A DNA stretch of 47,135 bases. Origin: Gammaproteobacteria bacterium UBA7376 (GTDB lineage: Bacteria; Pseudomonadota; Gammaproteobacteria; Pseudomonadales; Azotimanducaceae). The notes beneath the pieces were generated by a model, which searched no databases, was not told the DNA's origin, and worked only from the letters and a program-made list of their open reading frames with translations. Below, piece by piece: positions 24,765 through 34,001 of the stretch (the stretch's first letter is position 1; each line of letters starts with the position of its first letter). The DNA lies in contig DKNY01000013.1 of the NCBI GenBank assembly GCA_002470275.1, positions 4,532-51,666 of the forward strand, written 5' to 3'. Position numbers and translations under genes: made by a program.

Positions 24765-24786
24765 TTTTCGATTTTTAACTGATAAT
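24759..24786 (+). promoter_or_regulatory. Sigma-70 promoter of the HiPIP-merR operon
   Basis: Perfect -35 TTGACA at 24759-24764, a 16-bp AT-rich spacer, and GATAAT at 24781-24786 (five of six). Predicted start near 24793, leaving a leader of about 23 bases before the HiPIP ATG at 24816. Confidence 0.6.
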
Positions 24787-24815
24787 CACCCAATACCACA
24801 ATTTAGGATTTAGAC

Positions 24816-25142
24816 ATGTCTAAGCAAACTCGTCGAGATTTCCTGCACACAGGTGCAGCGCTTTGGGCCACTGCTCTCATCCCGGCCATCACTGTGGCAG
24901 AGGGAATGCCTGCGCTTGAAGAGACAGACCCACTCGCCATAGCTCTGGGCTACAAGAAAAATGCCGCTGAAGTAGACACCGCGAAGTATCCGAAGCGCGC
25001 TGGCGCCTCCGGCGCCACTCAATTTTGCAGCAACTGCGCCCTGTACGTTGAGCAGCAAGACGGCATGGGGCTTTGCACAGCGATACCGGGCAAGCTCGTT
25101 GCTGGCGCGGGATGGTGTAACGCTTGGATTCCCACCACCTAA
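24816..25142 (+). CDS. High-potential iron-sulfur protein, Tat-exported
   Basis: Periplasmic one-electron carrier with a single [4Fe-4S] cluster. The 108-aa precursor has a twin-arginine signal (TRRDFL at 5-10, hydrophobic 12-28), as needed for export of a folded cluster protein. The cluster ligands are Cys71, Cys74, Cys87 and Cys101 in the pattern CxxC-x12-C-x13-C, typical of HiPIP. Residues GATQFCSNCALY and WCNAW are family landmarks. It probably passes electrons from the cytochrome bc1 complex to a terminal acceptor. It is co-transcribed with a MerR-type regulator gene 20 bp downstream. Confidence 0.93.
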   Translation: MSKQTRRDFLHTGAALWATALIPAITVAEGMPALEETDPLAIALGYKKNAAEVDTAKYPKRAGASGATQFCSNCALYVEQQDGMGLCTAIPGKLVAGAGWCNAWIPTT

Positions 25143-25162
25143 ATCGAACAAGGAGAAAAAAG

Positions 25163-26080
25163 ATGGAACGTCTAACCATTGGAGCCGTCGCAAACTTGAC
25201 CGGCGTCCCGACGCATACCCTTCGAAAGTGGGAGAGCAGACACGCCATTGTTACGCCACACCGCAGTGACTCTGGACGCCGCTTCTATACCAATGAGCAC
25301 GTGCAACGCCTGCTGTTGGTTAAGCGGCTCATGGGCGAGGGTCACTCCCTTGCGGAACTCTCTAAGCAAAGCAACGACGAGTTAGACATTCTTGCCGTGA
25401 GACATGAGCAAAGCCGAGCCGCCCACCACGACGGCGGCGCGGACGTTGTTGGTCTAACCCTGACAACCATCTTCGAAAGAGCGAAGCCGACCTTAGTACC
25501 CGCTTTCTCTGGTTTCTCCCAAACCCTGGAAAAGTGGTTGGATCAGGATGAGCACATTCGGAACAGCAATCATGGCACTTTGGTGGTTGAAAGCGATACG
25601 CTCCCTGATGCCGTTGTGGAACGGCTAGTCTCGTTGCGTAATGGACACTACCAACGCGTCATCGTCGTCTATGCCTTCGCACCGCGCCGTGTCGAACAAC
25701 TGCTAGCTAGTCATGGGGTCCAGGCCATCAAAGCCCCGGCCTCAGCAGAAAAACTTCGACTCAATCTGACTACCCAGGCTTTAAACATTCCCGCAGAAAC
25801 TTATCAGGTTGGTGTTAGCGCCTTCGATCCAGCTCAGCTATCAAAGCTCGCCAATATGATTCCAAGCCTGCACTGCGAGTGCCCGAATCACATTGCGAAG
25901 CTGTTGATCGATATCAGTGGTTTTGAGAAGTACTGCATGCAGTGTGAGGACGACGATCCGACCCAGCGTAAGCTGCACACGCAGCTCGCGGAGATGACCG
26001 CCCAGGCGCGATCCATCTTTGAATCCGCCCTGCGCTCGGTCGCCGTTGCAGACGGCCTTGACCTAGATACTTTCCGATAG
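25163..26080 (+). CDS. MerR-family regulator with Cys-rich C-terminal motif
   Basis: 305 aa. Residues 4-70 are a MerR winged-helix domain (TIGAVANLTGVPTHTLRKWE, GRRFYTNEHVQRL). Residues about 137-232 look like a degenerate Rossmann sensor domain similar to the cobalamin-binding part of LitR/CarH regulators, but the B12 histidine motif DxHxxG is not visible. The C-terminal region has HCECPNH at 237-243 and CMQC at 258-261, a possible metal or cluster site. ATG 25163 follows AAGGAG by eight bases; a frame from 25124 would overlap the HiPIP gene. It probably controls its own operon and neighbours. A class II LitR-like role, without bound B12, is inferred and unproven. Confidence 0.8.
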   Translation: MERLTIGAVANLTGVPTHTLRKWESRHAIVTPHRSDSGRRFYTNEHVQRLLLVKRLMGEGHSLAELSKQSNDELDILAVRHEQSRAAHHDGGADVVGLTLTTIFERAKPTLVPAFSGFSQTLEKWLDQDEHIRNSNHGTLVVESDTLPDAVVERLVSLRNGHYQRVIVVYAFAPRRVEQLLASHGVQAIKAPASAEKLRLNLTTQALNIPAETYQVGVSAFDPAQLSKLANMIPSLHCECPNHIAKLLIDISGFEKYCMQCEDDDPTQRKLHTQLAEMTAQARSIFESALRSVAVADGLDLDTFR

Positions 26081-26103
26081 GGCACCGACCGGCAACCCAT
26101 CCC

Positions 26104-27054
26104 TTAGGGGATGGGTAGATAGCCGTTTTCAACACCCTTGGTGAAGACGCCTACCGCATCGTGGGCATGCAGGCTCTCATGGTGCTCGATACGCACCCAG
26201 TAGTCGCTCCAGCGGCTGTCCTCGCTCAGAGCGCCCTTGAGACGCCTTCCGGCGTCCTCAATAAACATGAGATTCTTACCGTTTAGGCGTGCGAACTCCT
26301 GCTCATCCTCTCTTTTCACCGCGCTTTGTACCGGGGTTTTGAGGGACGCTTCTATCTGATCTATCAGGGCCGTGAGAGGCAGGTCGTCGTTTTCCACATC
26401 AAGCTGAACAAGGATTTTTGCGGTACTACGCTGGCTGTGCGGGGTAGCAAGCACGCCCTCCTCAGTGCCCAACCATTGCTTCACTTCGCTGATGGAGACA
26501 TCCCCTTCCTTACCAAAGTCTTTGCAGAACTGCTCCTGGATCAACTGCCGAGCGAGGGCGGCCGAGCAAGGACAGGTCGAGGAGTACTTCACCTCAACCG
26601 AAAGCTCTAGGGCGATCTGTCCCTTAATCAACGTTCCCTTGACCATAACCGGGTAGGAAGACCAGCCCATGTTGTCACTGAGCAAGGCGCGACGACGAAT
26701 CGAATGATCGAATTCGAACTGCACAAAGGCATTGGTGCTGAGGTCGTGATGCGATTCGAGTACTGAAGCGAGGAGCATTTTGAGTCCCGCCGCGGTCAGA
26801 GGCCTAGTGGACGCATGCTCATCCAAGAGCAGGTACAGGCGTGACATATGAATGCCTTTGGCCAACGGGTCAGCGAGATTAACGTATACCTGAACGTTGG
26901 CATGCACCTCACGATTATGGTCCCCATCTTTAACAAGAAGCGGTTGGTGCACATTACTCATGCCTACCCAATCTAGGGTGCTCTGAGCCTCGGCGAGGGT
27001 GCGGTTCGCGATATCGGGCATTTCCGCTATCGAAATTTGCTCCGCTGATCTCAT
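26104..27054 (-). CDS. folE2: GTP cyclohydrolase FolE2 (type IB)
   Basis: Converts GTP to dihydroneopterin triphosphate, entry step of folate and queuosine synthesis. This is the zinc-independent COG1469 type, not FolE. 316 aa; recognisable blocks are GIHMSRLY at 68-75, the catalytic-site cysteine region STCPCS at 159-164 and the C-terminal FARLNGKNLMFIEDAGRR. FolE2 often replaces FolE under low zinc via Zur. The spacer upstream holds only an ATGTTAT half-site near 27125-27131, so Zur control is not supported. QueG, the end of the queuosine pathway, is encoded at 40365. Convergent with the merR gene. Confidence 0.93.
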   Translation of the reverse strand: MRSAEQISIAEMPDIANRTLAEAQSTLDWVGMSNVHQPLLVKDGDHNREVHANVQVYVNLADPLAKGIHMSRLYLLLDEHASTRPLTAAGLKMLLASVLESHHDLSTNAFVQFEFDHSIRRRALLSDNMGWSSYPVMVKGTLIKGQIALELSVEVKYSSTCPCSAALARQLIQEQFCKDFGKEGDVSISEVKQWLGTEEGVLATPHSQRSTAKILVQLDVENDDLPLTALIDQIEASLKTPVQSAVKREDEQEFARLNGKNLMFIEDAGRRLKGALSEDSRWSDYWVRIEHHESLHAHDAVGVFTKGVENGYLPIP

Positions 27055-27197
27055 GTCTTTACCTTTTCCATTGAAAATTGAGCGATCAGGCTATGCTGCC
27101 CCAGGTCAATAGAATGTGAACTCAGATAACATAAATCACGACCATACTCTGACCTTCTCTAGTGAGCAGGCTGTCAGGGGCAGGTAGGTCTTCCGGG

Positions 27198-27392
27198 CTA
27201 CTGCCCGAGCTTTTCTGCTTCGACGTCGGAGAGCGGCCGAGCTTCGTCGGCCAGCATGATAGGAATTCCGTCCTTGATGGGATAGGCCAAGCGACTGGCA
27301 GCACACCACAGCTCGTCATGCTCCCGCATCAACTTAAGTCCACCTCGACTGACGGGACAAACCAATAGCTCTAACAGTTTTGAATCGATCAC
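27198..27392 (-). CDS. Trm112/YcaR-like small protein
   Basis: 64 aa, similar to bacterial YcaR of the Trm112 family: KLLELLVCPVSRGGL and SRLAYPIKDGIPIML. Trm112 proteins are small zinc-binding activators of methyltransferases in eukaryotes; the bacterial role is unclear. The usual CPxC pair is CPVS here (Cys12, Ser15), and only one further cysteine, Cys30, remains, so zinc binding is doubtful. The start is GTG, with AGAGAGGA upstream. It follows purA by 13 bp and its stop sits in the loop of a CGGGC/GCCCG stem. Confidence 0.85.
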   Translation of the reverse strand: MIDSKLLELLVCPVSRGGLKLMREHDELWCAASRLAYPIKDGIPIMLADEARPLSDVEAEKLGQ

Positions 27393-27405
27393 GTCGCGTT
27401 CCTCT

Positions 27406-28740
<1,335 letters not shown>

Positions 28741-28784
28741 TTAGCTTTGCTACTGGTTTTGTCTTGAGGCAATTCAGCCGTTTT

Positions 28785-29957
28785 TCAACAGGGCTGAATC
28801 TGCCATTCCCCCTCAACTTGCCGCAGTACACCCATGCAATCATCGGGACCACACTCATCCGGAGAGCACGCCATGGCCACTCGCTGCCCTTGGGCGCGCA
28901 GCGCAGCTACCGCAGCCTCCAGTCCGGGACGCAGTGCAGCCCCCACGTAGGGCGCATAGACATAGGGATTGGTGTTCGTCATGGAATCTTCGAGCAGCAA
29001 TTTTAGATCAATATCAAACCCCGTCGCCGGGCGTCCGCGACCAAAAATTTTACCAATGCCGTCGTAACGGCCGCCCTGCGCCAGGGCTCGCCCGTGGCGA
29101 GGATGATAAACCGCAAACACTGGCCCGTTGTGGTAACCATAGCCGGACAGCTCGGCCACATCGATTCGCAGGTCAACGTCAGGATGCCGCTCAGCAATAG
29201 TAGCGGCTAATTCATCAAGTTCCGCAATGGCCGTCTGGACACCCTCCGGTGCCTTCTCTAACACCTGAGCCGCCTGGGAGATCACTTCTCGCCCACCCAT
29301 CAAATTGGGTAAGGCAGACATCATCAGTGCCGTTGATGAATTGCCGAGGAGGTTTCGAATATCTGATTCGCCCTTACGCTGGATGGATTCGAACAATGCG
29401 GGGGCGTCGTCTTCCGCAAGCTCTCCCGTTTCCAGCAACCTGCCCGCAAGACCTAGGTAGATGCCCATATGCCCCAACAACAGCACCGGCTTCTCAACCT
29501 GGGCCTGTTTGAGCACTTCTAGCATTAGCGCAACCACCTCGGCATCTGCGGCTAGGCTGGCTGATCCAAAAATCTCGGCTCCGGCTTTAAACGGCACGCG
29601 GGACTGAGCACCCGTTTGTGGATTAGCGAAGACCACGGGGCCGGCATAGCAAAGGCGCTGGACACCTGCTTTAGGCCGGCTGTGGGCGTCAATCCTGACT
29701 GCTTGAGAAGTCATGTCTGCGCGCAGGCCAAGCTGACGACCACTGACCTGATCCACGACCTTAAGAGTCTGCAGGTCTAGGTCTTCGCCGCTGCCCACGA
29801 GTAGTGAGTCGAGGAACTCAACCACCGGTGGTTCGATGTAGTCGAAGCCCCAGCTGACTAAAACATCTAGAGCGCGGCGCCTAAGAAGCTCGAGCTCCCA
29901 GGCAAGGGGAGGCAGCACCTCGTCTACCCCCCTAGGTAGGCGCCAATAGTTTTTCAC
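28785..29957 (-). CDS. hisZ: ATP phosphoribosyltransferase regulatory subunit
   Basis: Paralogue of histidyl-tRNA synthetase that activates short-form HisG, the first enzyme of histidine synthesis. 390 aa; it has the class II core (GLRADMTSQAVRIDAH, RVPFKAGAEIFG, ALAQGGRYDGIGKIFGRGRPATGFDIDL) but lacks the C-terminal anticodon-binding domain of a true HisRS. The start is GTG. Sits between hflC and purA as in Pseudomonas-like genomes. The organism must have a short HisG elsewhere. Confidence 0.95.
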   Translation of the reverse strand: MKNYWRLPRGVDEVLPPLAWELELLRRRALDVLVSWGFDYIEPPVVEFLDSLLVGSGEDLDLQTLKVVDQVSGRQLGLRADMTSQAVRIDAHSRPKAGVQRLCYAGPVVFANPQTGAQSRVPFKAGAEIFGSASLAADAEVVALMLEVLKQAQVEKPVLLLGHMGIYLGLAGRLLETGELAEDDAPALFESIQRKGESDIRNLLGNSSTALMMSALPNLMGGREVISQAAQVLEKAPEGVQTAIAELDELAATIAERHPDVDLRIDVAELSGYGYHNGPVFAVYHPRHGRALAQGGRYDGIGKIFGRGRPATGFDIDLKLLLEDSMTNTNPYVYAPYVGAALRPGLEAAVAALRAQGQRVAMACSPDECGPDDCMGVLRQVEGEWQIQPC

Positions 29958-29982
29958 TGTCTGCTACGGACGCTGGGCGCGG

Positions 29983-30855
29983 CTATTCACCATCGCCACT
30001 CTGGAGGTATTTGAAGAATTCGCTACCTGGATCCAGGACCAGGAGGTCGCTTTTATTATTAAATACCTCACTGTAGGCGTTGATACTGCGATAGAAACTG
30101 TAGAATTCTGGATCCTTGTTAAAGGCAGATGCGTAGACGAAGGCAGCTCGCGCATCGCCATCACCGCGCAGTTGCTCACTTTCGCGATAAGCCTCGGCCT
30201 CGAGCACTACCGCATCCCGATCCGCCTTAGCTCGAATGGCCAATGCCTGCTCCTGGCCTTCCGCACGATACTGGCGCGCTTCAATTTCTCGCTCGGAGTT
30301 CATTCGCTCGTACACGGTTGTCGATACCTCTGGCGGCAGATCGATTTTCTTCACGCGCACATCAACGACCTCAACCCCAACGGACTCCCGCATCACGCGG
30401 TCCAAATCGCGACGCAACTCGGCCATCAACTCGTCCCGTTGCCCGGAAATGACCTCACGCATATCGCGGCGGCTGATTTGGTTTCTTAACCCCTCATTGA
30501 CCCGTTCCTGCAACAGCCTCTGAGCACGGCGCTCATCGAACGAGGTACCGGTATAAAATGTCTCGATATTTGCCACCCGCCACTTCACGAAGGAATCCAC
30601 AATCAGCGGTTTTTTCTCCAAGGTGTAGTAGGTTTCACCCTTGGAGTCCAAGGTGAGGACGCGCGCCTCGAACTTTTTAACCTCTTGCGCCACGGGCAAC
30701 TTAAAGTGCAGTCCCGGCGCAATCTCAGAGTCGATCAAATTACCGAACTCCAGCAGGATTGCCTTTTCTGTTTCAAGAACCCGATAGGCTGACTGGTTAA
30801 TCAGCCAGGCGCCCACGAGCAAGAAAACAAGGCCCAATAGACTTTTCATTGACAT
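29983..30855 (-). CDS. hflC: FtsH modulator HflC
   Basis: SPFH/prohibitin-family membrane protein that, with HflK, cages the FtsH protease. 290 aa; one N-terminal transmembrane segment near 4-22, then the band-7 domain with ETEKAILLEFGNLI, PGLHFKLP, FVKWRV, and a long charged coiled coil (SEREIEARQYRAEGQEQALAIRAKADRDA). The bulk lies in the periplasm. ATG 30855 has AGGAG eight bases upstream. Follows hflK by 10 bp. Confidence 0.95.
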   Translation of the reverse strand: MSMKSLLGLVFLLVGAWLINQSAYRVLETEKAILLEFGNLIDSEIAPGLHFKLPVAQEVKKFEARVLTLDSKGETYYTLEKKPLIVDSFVKWRVANIETFYTGTSFDERRAQRLLQERVNEGLRNQISRRDMREVISGQRDELMAELRRDLDRVMRESVGVEVVDVRVKKIDLPPEVSTTVYERMNSEREIEARQYRAEGQEQALAIRAKADRDAVVLEAEAYRESEQLRGDGDARAAFVYASAFNKDPEFYSFYRSINAYSEVFNNKSDLLVLDPGSEFFKYLQSGDGE

Positions 30856-30865
30856 CGACTATCTC

Positions 30866-31999
30866 CTAATTCGTGCGTAGACGACTGCCGCCCTGAGAGC
30901 GGCTACTGTTTAGATCACGACGTAATTGCTCCAAATCGCGTCGCAACGCCTGAGCATCGAGCGCACCGTTTTCTGTTGCTCGTTGAGAAAGCTTGTCTAG
31001 CGGCAGATACATCATGTTGTTACCGCCCTCCACATCGATCATGACCTTGCTCGCATTTTTAAAGACGTTTTCCAGCGCATCAATATACAGACGATCCCGA
31101 GTGACCTGTTTTGCCACGGAGTATTCCGCCAACAGTTTCTCAAAGCGTTCGGCCTCACCTTCAGAGCGGGCAATCACCCGGTCCCGATAGGCCTGAGCCT
31201 CCTCGAGCTGACGCTGAGCACGCCCACGCGCTTCGGGAACGATCTGCTGAGAGTATGCGGTTGCCTGGTTGATGAACTTTTGCTGGTCTTCCTTGGCCTT
31301 CTGAACATCATTAAAGGCGTCCTTAACCTGAACCGGCGGCGCACTTCGATCGATGTTCACCTTGGTAACGTCTATGCCCGCGCCGTAGTTTCTGAGGTAG
31401 GCCTGCAGACGGTCCTGCACCTCTATCGCAATGGCCTCACGCCCATCGGTGATCACCTGGTCCATGGTGGACGATCCAACCACATGGCGCAGGGCACTCT
31501 CCGTGGCCTGATCCAGGCTTTTTCGAGGATCACGCACGTTTACCAAGAAACTCGTCGCACTATCAATAACCCACTGCACCGTCAGGCTGACGTCAACGAT
31601 GTTCTCATCCTTGGTGAGCATCAATGCCTGATGGCTGTGAGACTGAACCTGGGTGACATTGACAATATCGACCCGGTCGATGAATGGTGGATTCCAGTGT
31701 AGTCCGGGCGTGACTTCACTTTCCTGCACTGCTCCGAAACGGAAAATCACGCCCCGCTCCTGAGCATCGATTTGATACAAACCGATGAAGATATAGAGTG
31801 CAATAAAGGCCAAGATTAATAGCCCCGCCGCCCCGGCAGAAATTCCTGCGCCGCCGGATGAACTGCCGCCTCCGCCACCGAACATGCCCGAAAGCTGCCC
31901 CTGCAGCTTTCGAATCGCCTCATCTAGATCTGGTGGCCCCTGATCTCCACGGTTGCCCCAGGGGTCCTTATTCCCTCCGCCTGATTCATTCCAAGCCAT
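30866..31999 (-). CDS. hflK: FtsH modulator HflK
   Basis: Partner of HflC in the FtsH-regulating complex. From ATG 31999 (with GGAG upstream) it is 377 aa, beginning MAWNESGGGNKDPWG, the standard HflK start. A glycine-rich cytoplasmic region runs to residue 55, one transmembrane helix at about 56-75, then the SPFH domain (ERGVIFRFGAV, PGLHWNPPFIDRV) and a coiled coil (RAQRQLEEAQAYRDRVIARSEGEA). A reading from 32035 would add 12 non-family residues. Lies 39 bp after hflX. Confidence 0.95.
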   Translation of the reverse strand: MAWNESGGGNKDPWGNRGDQGPPDLDEAIRKLQGQLSGMFGGGGGSSSGGAGISAGAAGLLILAFIALYIFIGLYQIDAQERGVIFRFGAVQESEVTPGLHWNPPFIDRVDIVNVTQVQSHSHQALMLTKDENIVDVSLTVQWVIDSATSFLVNVRDPRKSLDQATESALRHVVGSSTMDQVITDGREAIAIEVQDRLQAYLRNYGAGIDVTKVNIDRSAPPVQVKDAFNDVQKAKEDQQKFINQATAYSQQIVPEARGRAQRQLEEAQAYRDRVIARSEGEAERFEKLLAEYSVAKQVTRDRLYIDALENVFKNASKVMIDVEGGNNMMYLPLDKLSQRATENGALDAQALRRDLEQLRRDLNSSRSQGGSRLRTN

Positions 32000-32038
32000 T
32001 TTCGTCCACTCCGATAAAATAAATAACCCTTTCATACG

Positions 32039-33316
32039 CTACGTCCCTACATGAGACCCAGCTCGAACCTCTAGCTCTATATTGTGCCTTTGACGAATCT
32101 GTCCAAGCAAACGATCGTCCGCCTGTACTGTAAGCTTCACGCTGCCGTCTGTCAGCAACGTTTCATCGAGAACTGCACCAGACCGATACAGCCACGCGCG
32201 AGTTTCACCATCCCCCACTGGCACTTTGACACAGTGGGGTGCGTGGACCCCTAGCGCGGTCGCTATCTGCCCCAAGAGTTCCGTCATCCCGGTGCCTTCG
32301 GTCGCTGAAACCAGGAGCGCGTCCTTGAACTGCGCCTGTTCGTCCTTCGACAGCAGATCGGCCTTGTTCATAACCAAAAGGCTCCTAACCTCTTGGGCAC
32401 CAATCTCTTTTAGAACCTCTTCAACTTGTCCAATACGGTGACGCCAATGAGGGTCCGCGGCATCTACGATGTGCAGCAGCAAGTCCGAACGCACCACCTC
32501 TTCAAGAGTAGCTTTGAAAGCTTCCACCAAGGTAGGGGGCAATGCGCTGACGAAGCCTACAGTATCCGTTAATACGATTTCCCCGGTGCCGGGAACAGTA
32601 ACCCGACGGCTCGTCGGGTCCAGCGTTGCGAACAGCAAGTCCTCAGCATAAACCGCCGCATTAGTCAGAGCATTAAAAAGCGAGGACTTGCCAGCATTTG
32701 TATAACCTACAAAGGAGACCGTCGGCACGCCTTGCCGCTTCTTTTGGCGACGATTTTGCTCTCGCCGACGCTGGACATCTAGCAGTCGGCGCTCGGTCGC
32801 TTTGACGCGTTCCCCCAGCAAGCGCTGATCAAGCTCGATTTGTTTCTCACCCGCACCACGTAAACCGATACCGCCTTTCTGTCGATCAAGGTGAGTCCAA
32901 CCTCGCACCAGGCGGGTTTGCGCGTGCTTTAGCTGAGCCAACTCGACCTGGAGCTGGCCCTCGTGGCTTCGCGCTCGGTCGGCAAAAATCGTCAATATCA
33001 GCTCGGTTCGGGTAATCAGCCGACTGTCCAGCGCCTGCTCTAGGTTACGCTGCTGGCCGGGCGACAGGTCGTGGTTGATCAAGACTAAGTCCGCTCCTGC
33101 CACGCGCAGGGCCTGGCTGAGTTCATCCACCTTACCGCTACCGACGAACCATTTGGGATGCGGCACGTCCCGCCGCACGGTCAGCGTGTCCACCACCGTT
33201 ATTTGCGCGGAATACGCCAATTCAGCGAATTCTCCCCGCTCTGGGTTTTCGCGGCCCTGCATTTCTATATGAAGCAGCACCGCCCTGCGGCCCGCTTCAG
33301 GCCGTTCAAATAGCAT
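32039..33316 (-). CDS. hflX: Ribosome-associated GTPase HflX
   Basis: Splits stalled 70S ribosomes, notably in heat stress. 425 aa: an N-terminal HflX domain with HPKWFVGSGKVDEL and QLKHAQTRLVRGW, the HflX signature GGIGLRGAGE at 148-157, a coiled coil, and the GTPase domain with G1 GYTNAGKSS at 204-212, the DTVGF G3 and NKAD G4. Follows hfq by 108 bp; that spacer carries a heat-shock-like -35 element. Confidence 0.96.
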   Translation of the reverse strand: MLFERPEAGRRAVLLHIEMQGRENPERGEFAELAYSAQITVVDTLTVRRDVPHPKWFVGSGKVDELSQALRVAGADLVLINHDLSPGQQRNLEQALDSRLITRTELILTIFADRARSHEGQLQVELAQLKHAQTRLVRGWTHLDRQKGGIGLRGAGEKQIELDQRLLGERVKATERRLLDVQRRREQNRRQKKRQGVPTVSFVGYTNAGKSSLFNALTNAAVYAEDLLFATLDPTSRRVTVPGTGEIVLTDTVGFVSALPPTLVEAFKATLEEVVRSDLLLHIVDAADPHWRHRIGQVEEVLKEIGAQEVRSLLVMNKADLLSKDEQAQFKDALLVSATEGTGMTELLGQIATALGVHAPHCVKVPVGDGETRAWLYRSGAVLDETLLTDGSVKLTVQADDRLLGQIRQRHNIELEVRAGSHVGT

Positions 33317-33343
33317 ATGTGTTCACTTGTCGTTAAGGTCTCT

Positions 33344-33375
33344 ATCTTGGTCCAAAACGACGCCCTTTCAAGGGG
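33344..33375 (-). promoter_or_regulatory. Possible heat-shock promoter before hflX
   Basis: Minus strand: CCCCTTGAAA (33375-33366) matches the sigma-32 -35 element closely. At 15 bp spacing lies CCAAGATA, a poor match to the sigma-32 -10 CCCCATTTA. Heat-shock promoters are known in this operon in E. coli, though placed elsewhere. Confidence 0.25.
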
Positions 33376-33424
33376 AATCTCGAAATGCTCTCAAGCGCCC
33401 AATCTTAGGCGCCCCATGCCGCCG

Positions 33425-33679
33425 TTAATCCCTGGGCCCTAAATCCACGTTTCTTGCGGGGACCACGGTAGAAATAGCGTGCTTATAAACGATCTGGCTG
33501 ACAGAGTTTTTGAGCAAAATTACAAATTGATCAAATGACTCAATCTGTCCCTGCAACTTGATTCCGTTAACCAAAAAAATCGATACCGGCACGTGTTCCT
33601 TACGCAGCGCATTCAGATAGGGGTCCTGCAGCGAATGTCCCTTTGAGGCCGGGGCGGTACCCTTTTTATTTTCTTCCAT
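33425..33679 (-). CDS. hfq: RNA chaperone Hfq
   Basis: Hexameric Sm-like protein that pairs small RNAs with mRNAs. From ATG 33679 it is 84 aa: a short lysine-rich leader [12 protein letters not shown], then the classic [19 protein letters not shown], Sm1 [22 protein letters not shown] and Sm2 [13 protein letters not shown], with a short acidic C-tail. The leader is longer than the usual MSKGHSLQ. A frame up to 33754 runs through a GC hairpin and has no ribosome site. Not immediately next to miaA: a 322-bp spacer separates them. Confidence 0.96.
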   Translation of the reverse strand: MEENKKGTAPASKGHSLQDPYLNALRKEHVPVSIFLVNGIKLQGQIESFDQFVILLKNSVSQIVYKHAISTVVPARNVDLGPRD

Positions 33680-34001
33680 CTTTATTCTCTTGTCGTTCCA
33701 ATTTAACGTTCTCTTGGCTGTTGCCCCCATCCGGGGGCCTCTTTTTAGCTGCACCGGCTTGTCCGCCGGGACAGGGCGCGGTGACGGAGCATCTCGCGCT
33801 TGAACTCAAGCCCGATGACAACCTATGAAAAGCCTCACTCTAATTTTATGGGGAGACTCGCCCTGACTAGGGTGTCAACTTCAGCTACCAAGGACCTGGA
33901 AAGGCTATCATGCCCATCAATGCTTGGTTGAATTCCAAAGCGCGAGCGGGGGAGCAGAGTCGAAATTTGTGATCTAGTCGCGGATTTTAAGACCTTTTTG
34001 G
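33680..34001. other. 322-bp spacer between miaA and hfq
   Basis: No convincing gene. On the minus strand it would be the hfq promoter and leader. It holds a GC-rich hairpin with a T run on the plus strand (33723-33746), an inverted repeat GCTTGA-AC-TCAAGC at 33798-33811, and a minus-strand TTGACA at about 33877-33872 followed by TAAAAT, but their 24-bp spacing is too long for a standard promoter. A 20-residue plus-strand frame at 33910 lacks support. Confidence 0.6.
33723..33746 (+). terminator. Intrinsic-terminator-like hairpin in the hfq leader
   Basis: Plus strand: GCCCCC (33723-33728), loop ATCC, GGGGGC (33733-33738), then CTCTTTTT. On the plus strand this is a textbook terminator, yet no plus-strand gene lies upstream. 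On the minus strand it would be a stable stem about 45 bases before the hfq ATG. Confidence 0.45.

Noticed and set aside
18968..26100. Integrated mobile element at tRNA-Leu
   Set aside because: No integrase, transposase, or direct repeat of the tRNA 3' end was found.
27121..27135. Zur box upstream of folE2
   Set aside because: Only one ATGTTAT half-site is visible, without the expected inverted partner.
33847..33872. TTGACA and TAAAAT as the hfq promoter
   Set aside because: The spacing is 24 bp, too long for a standard sigma-70 promoter.
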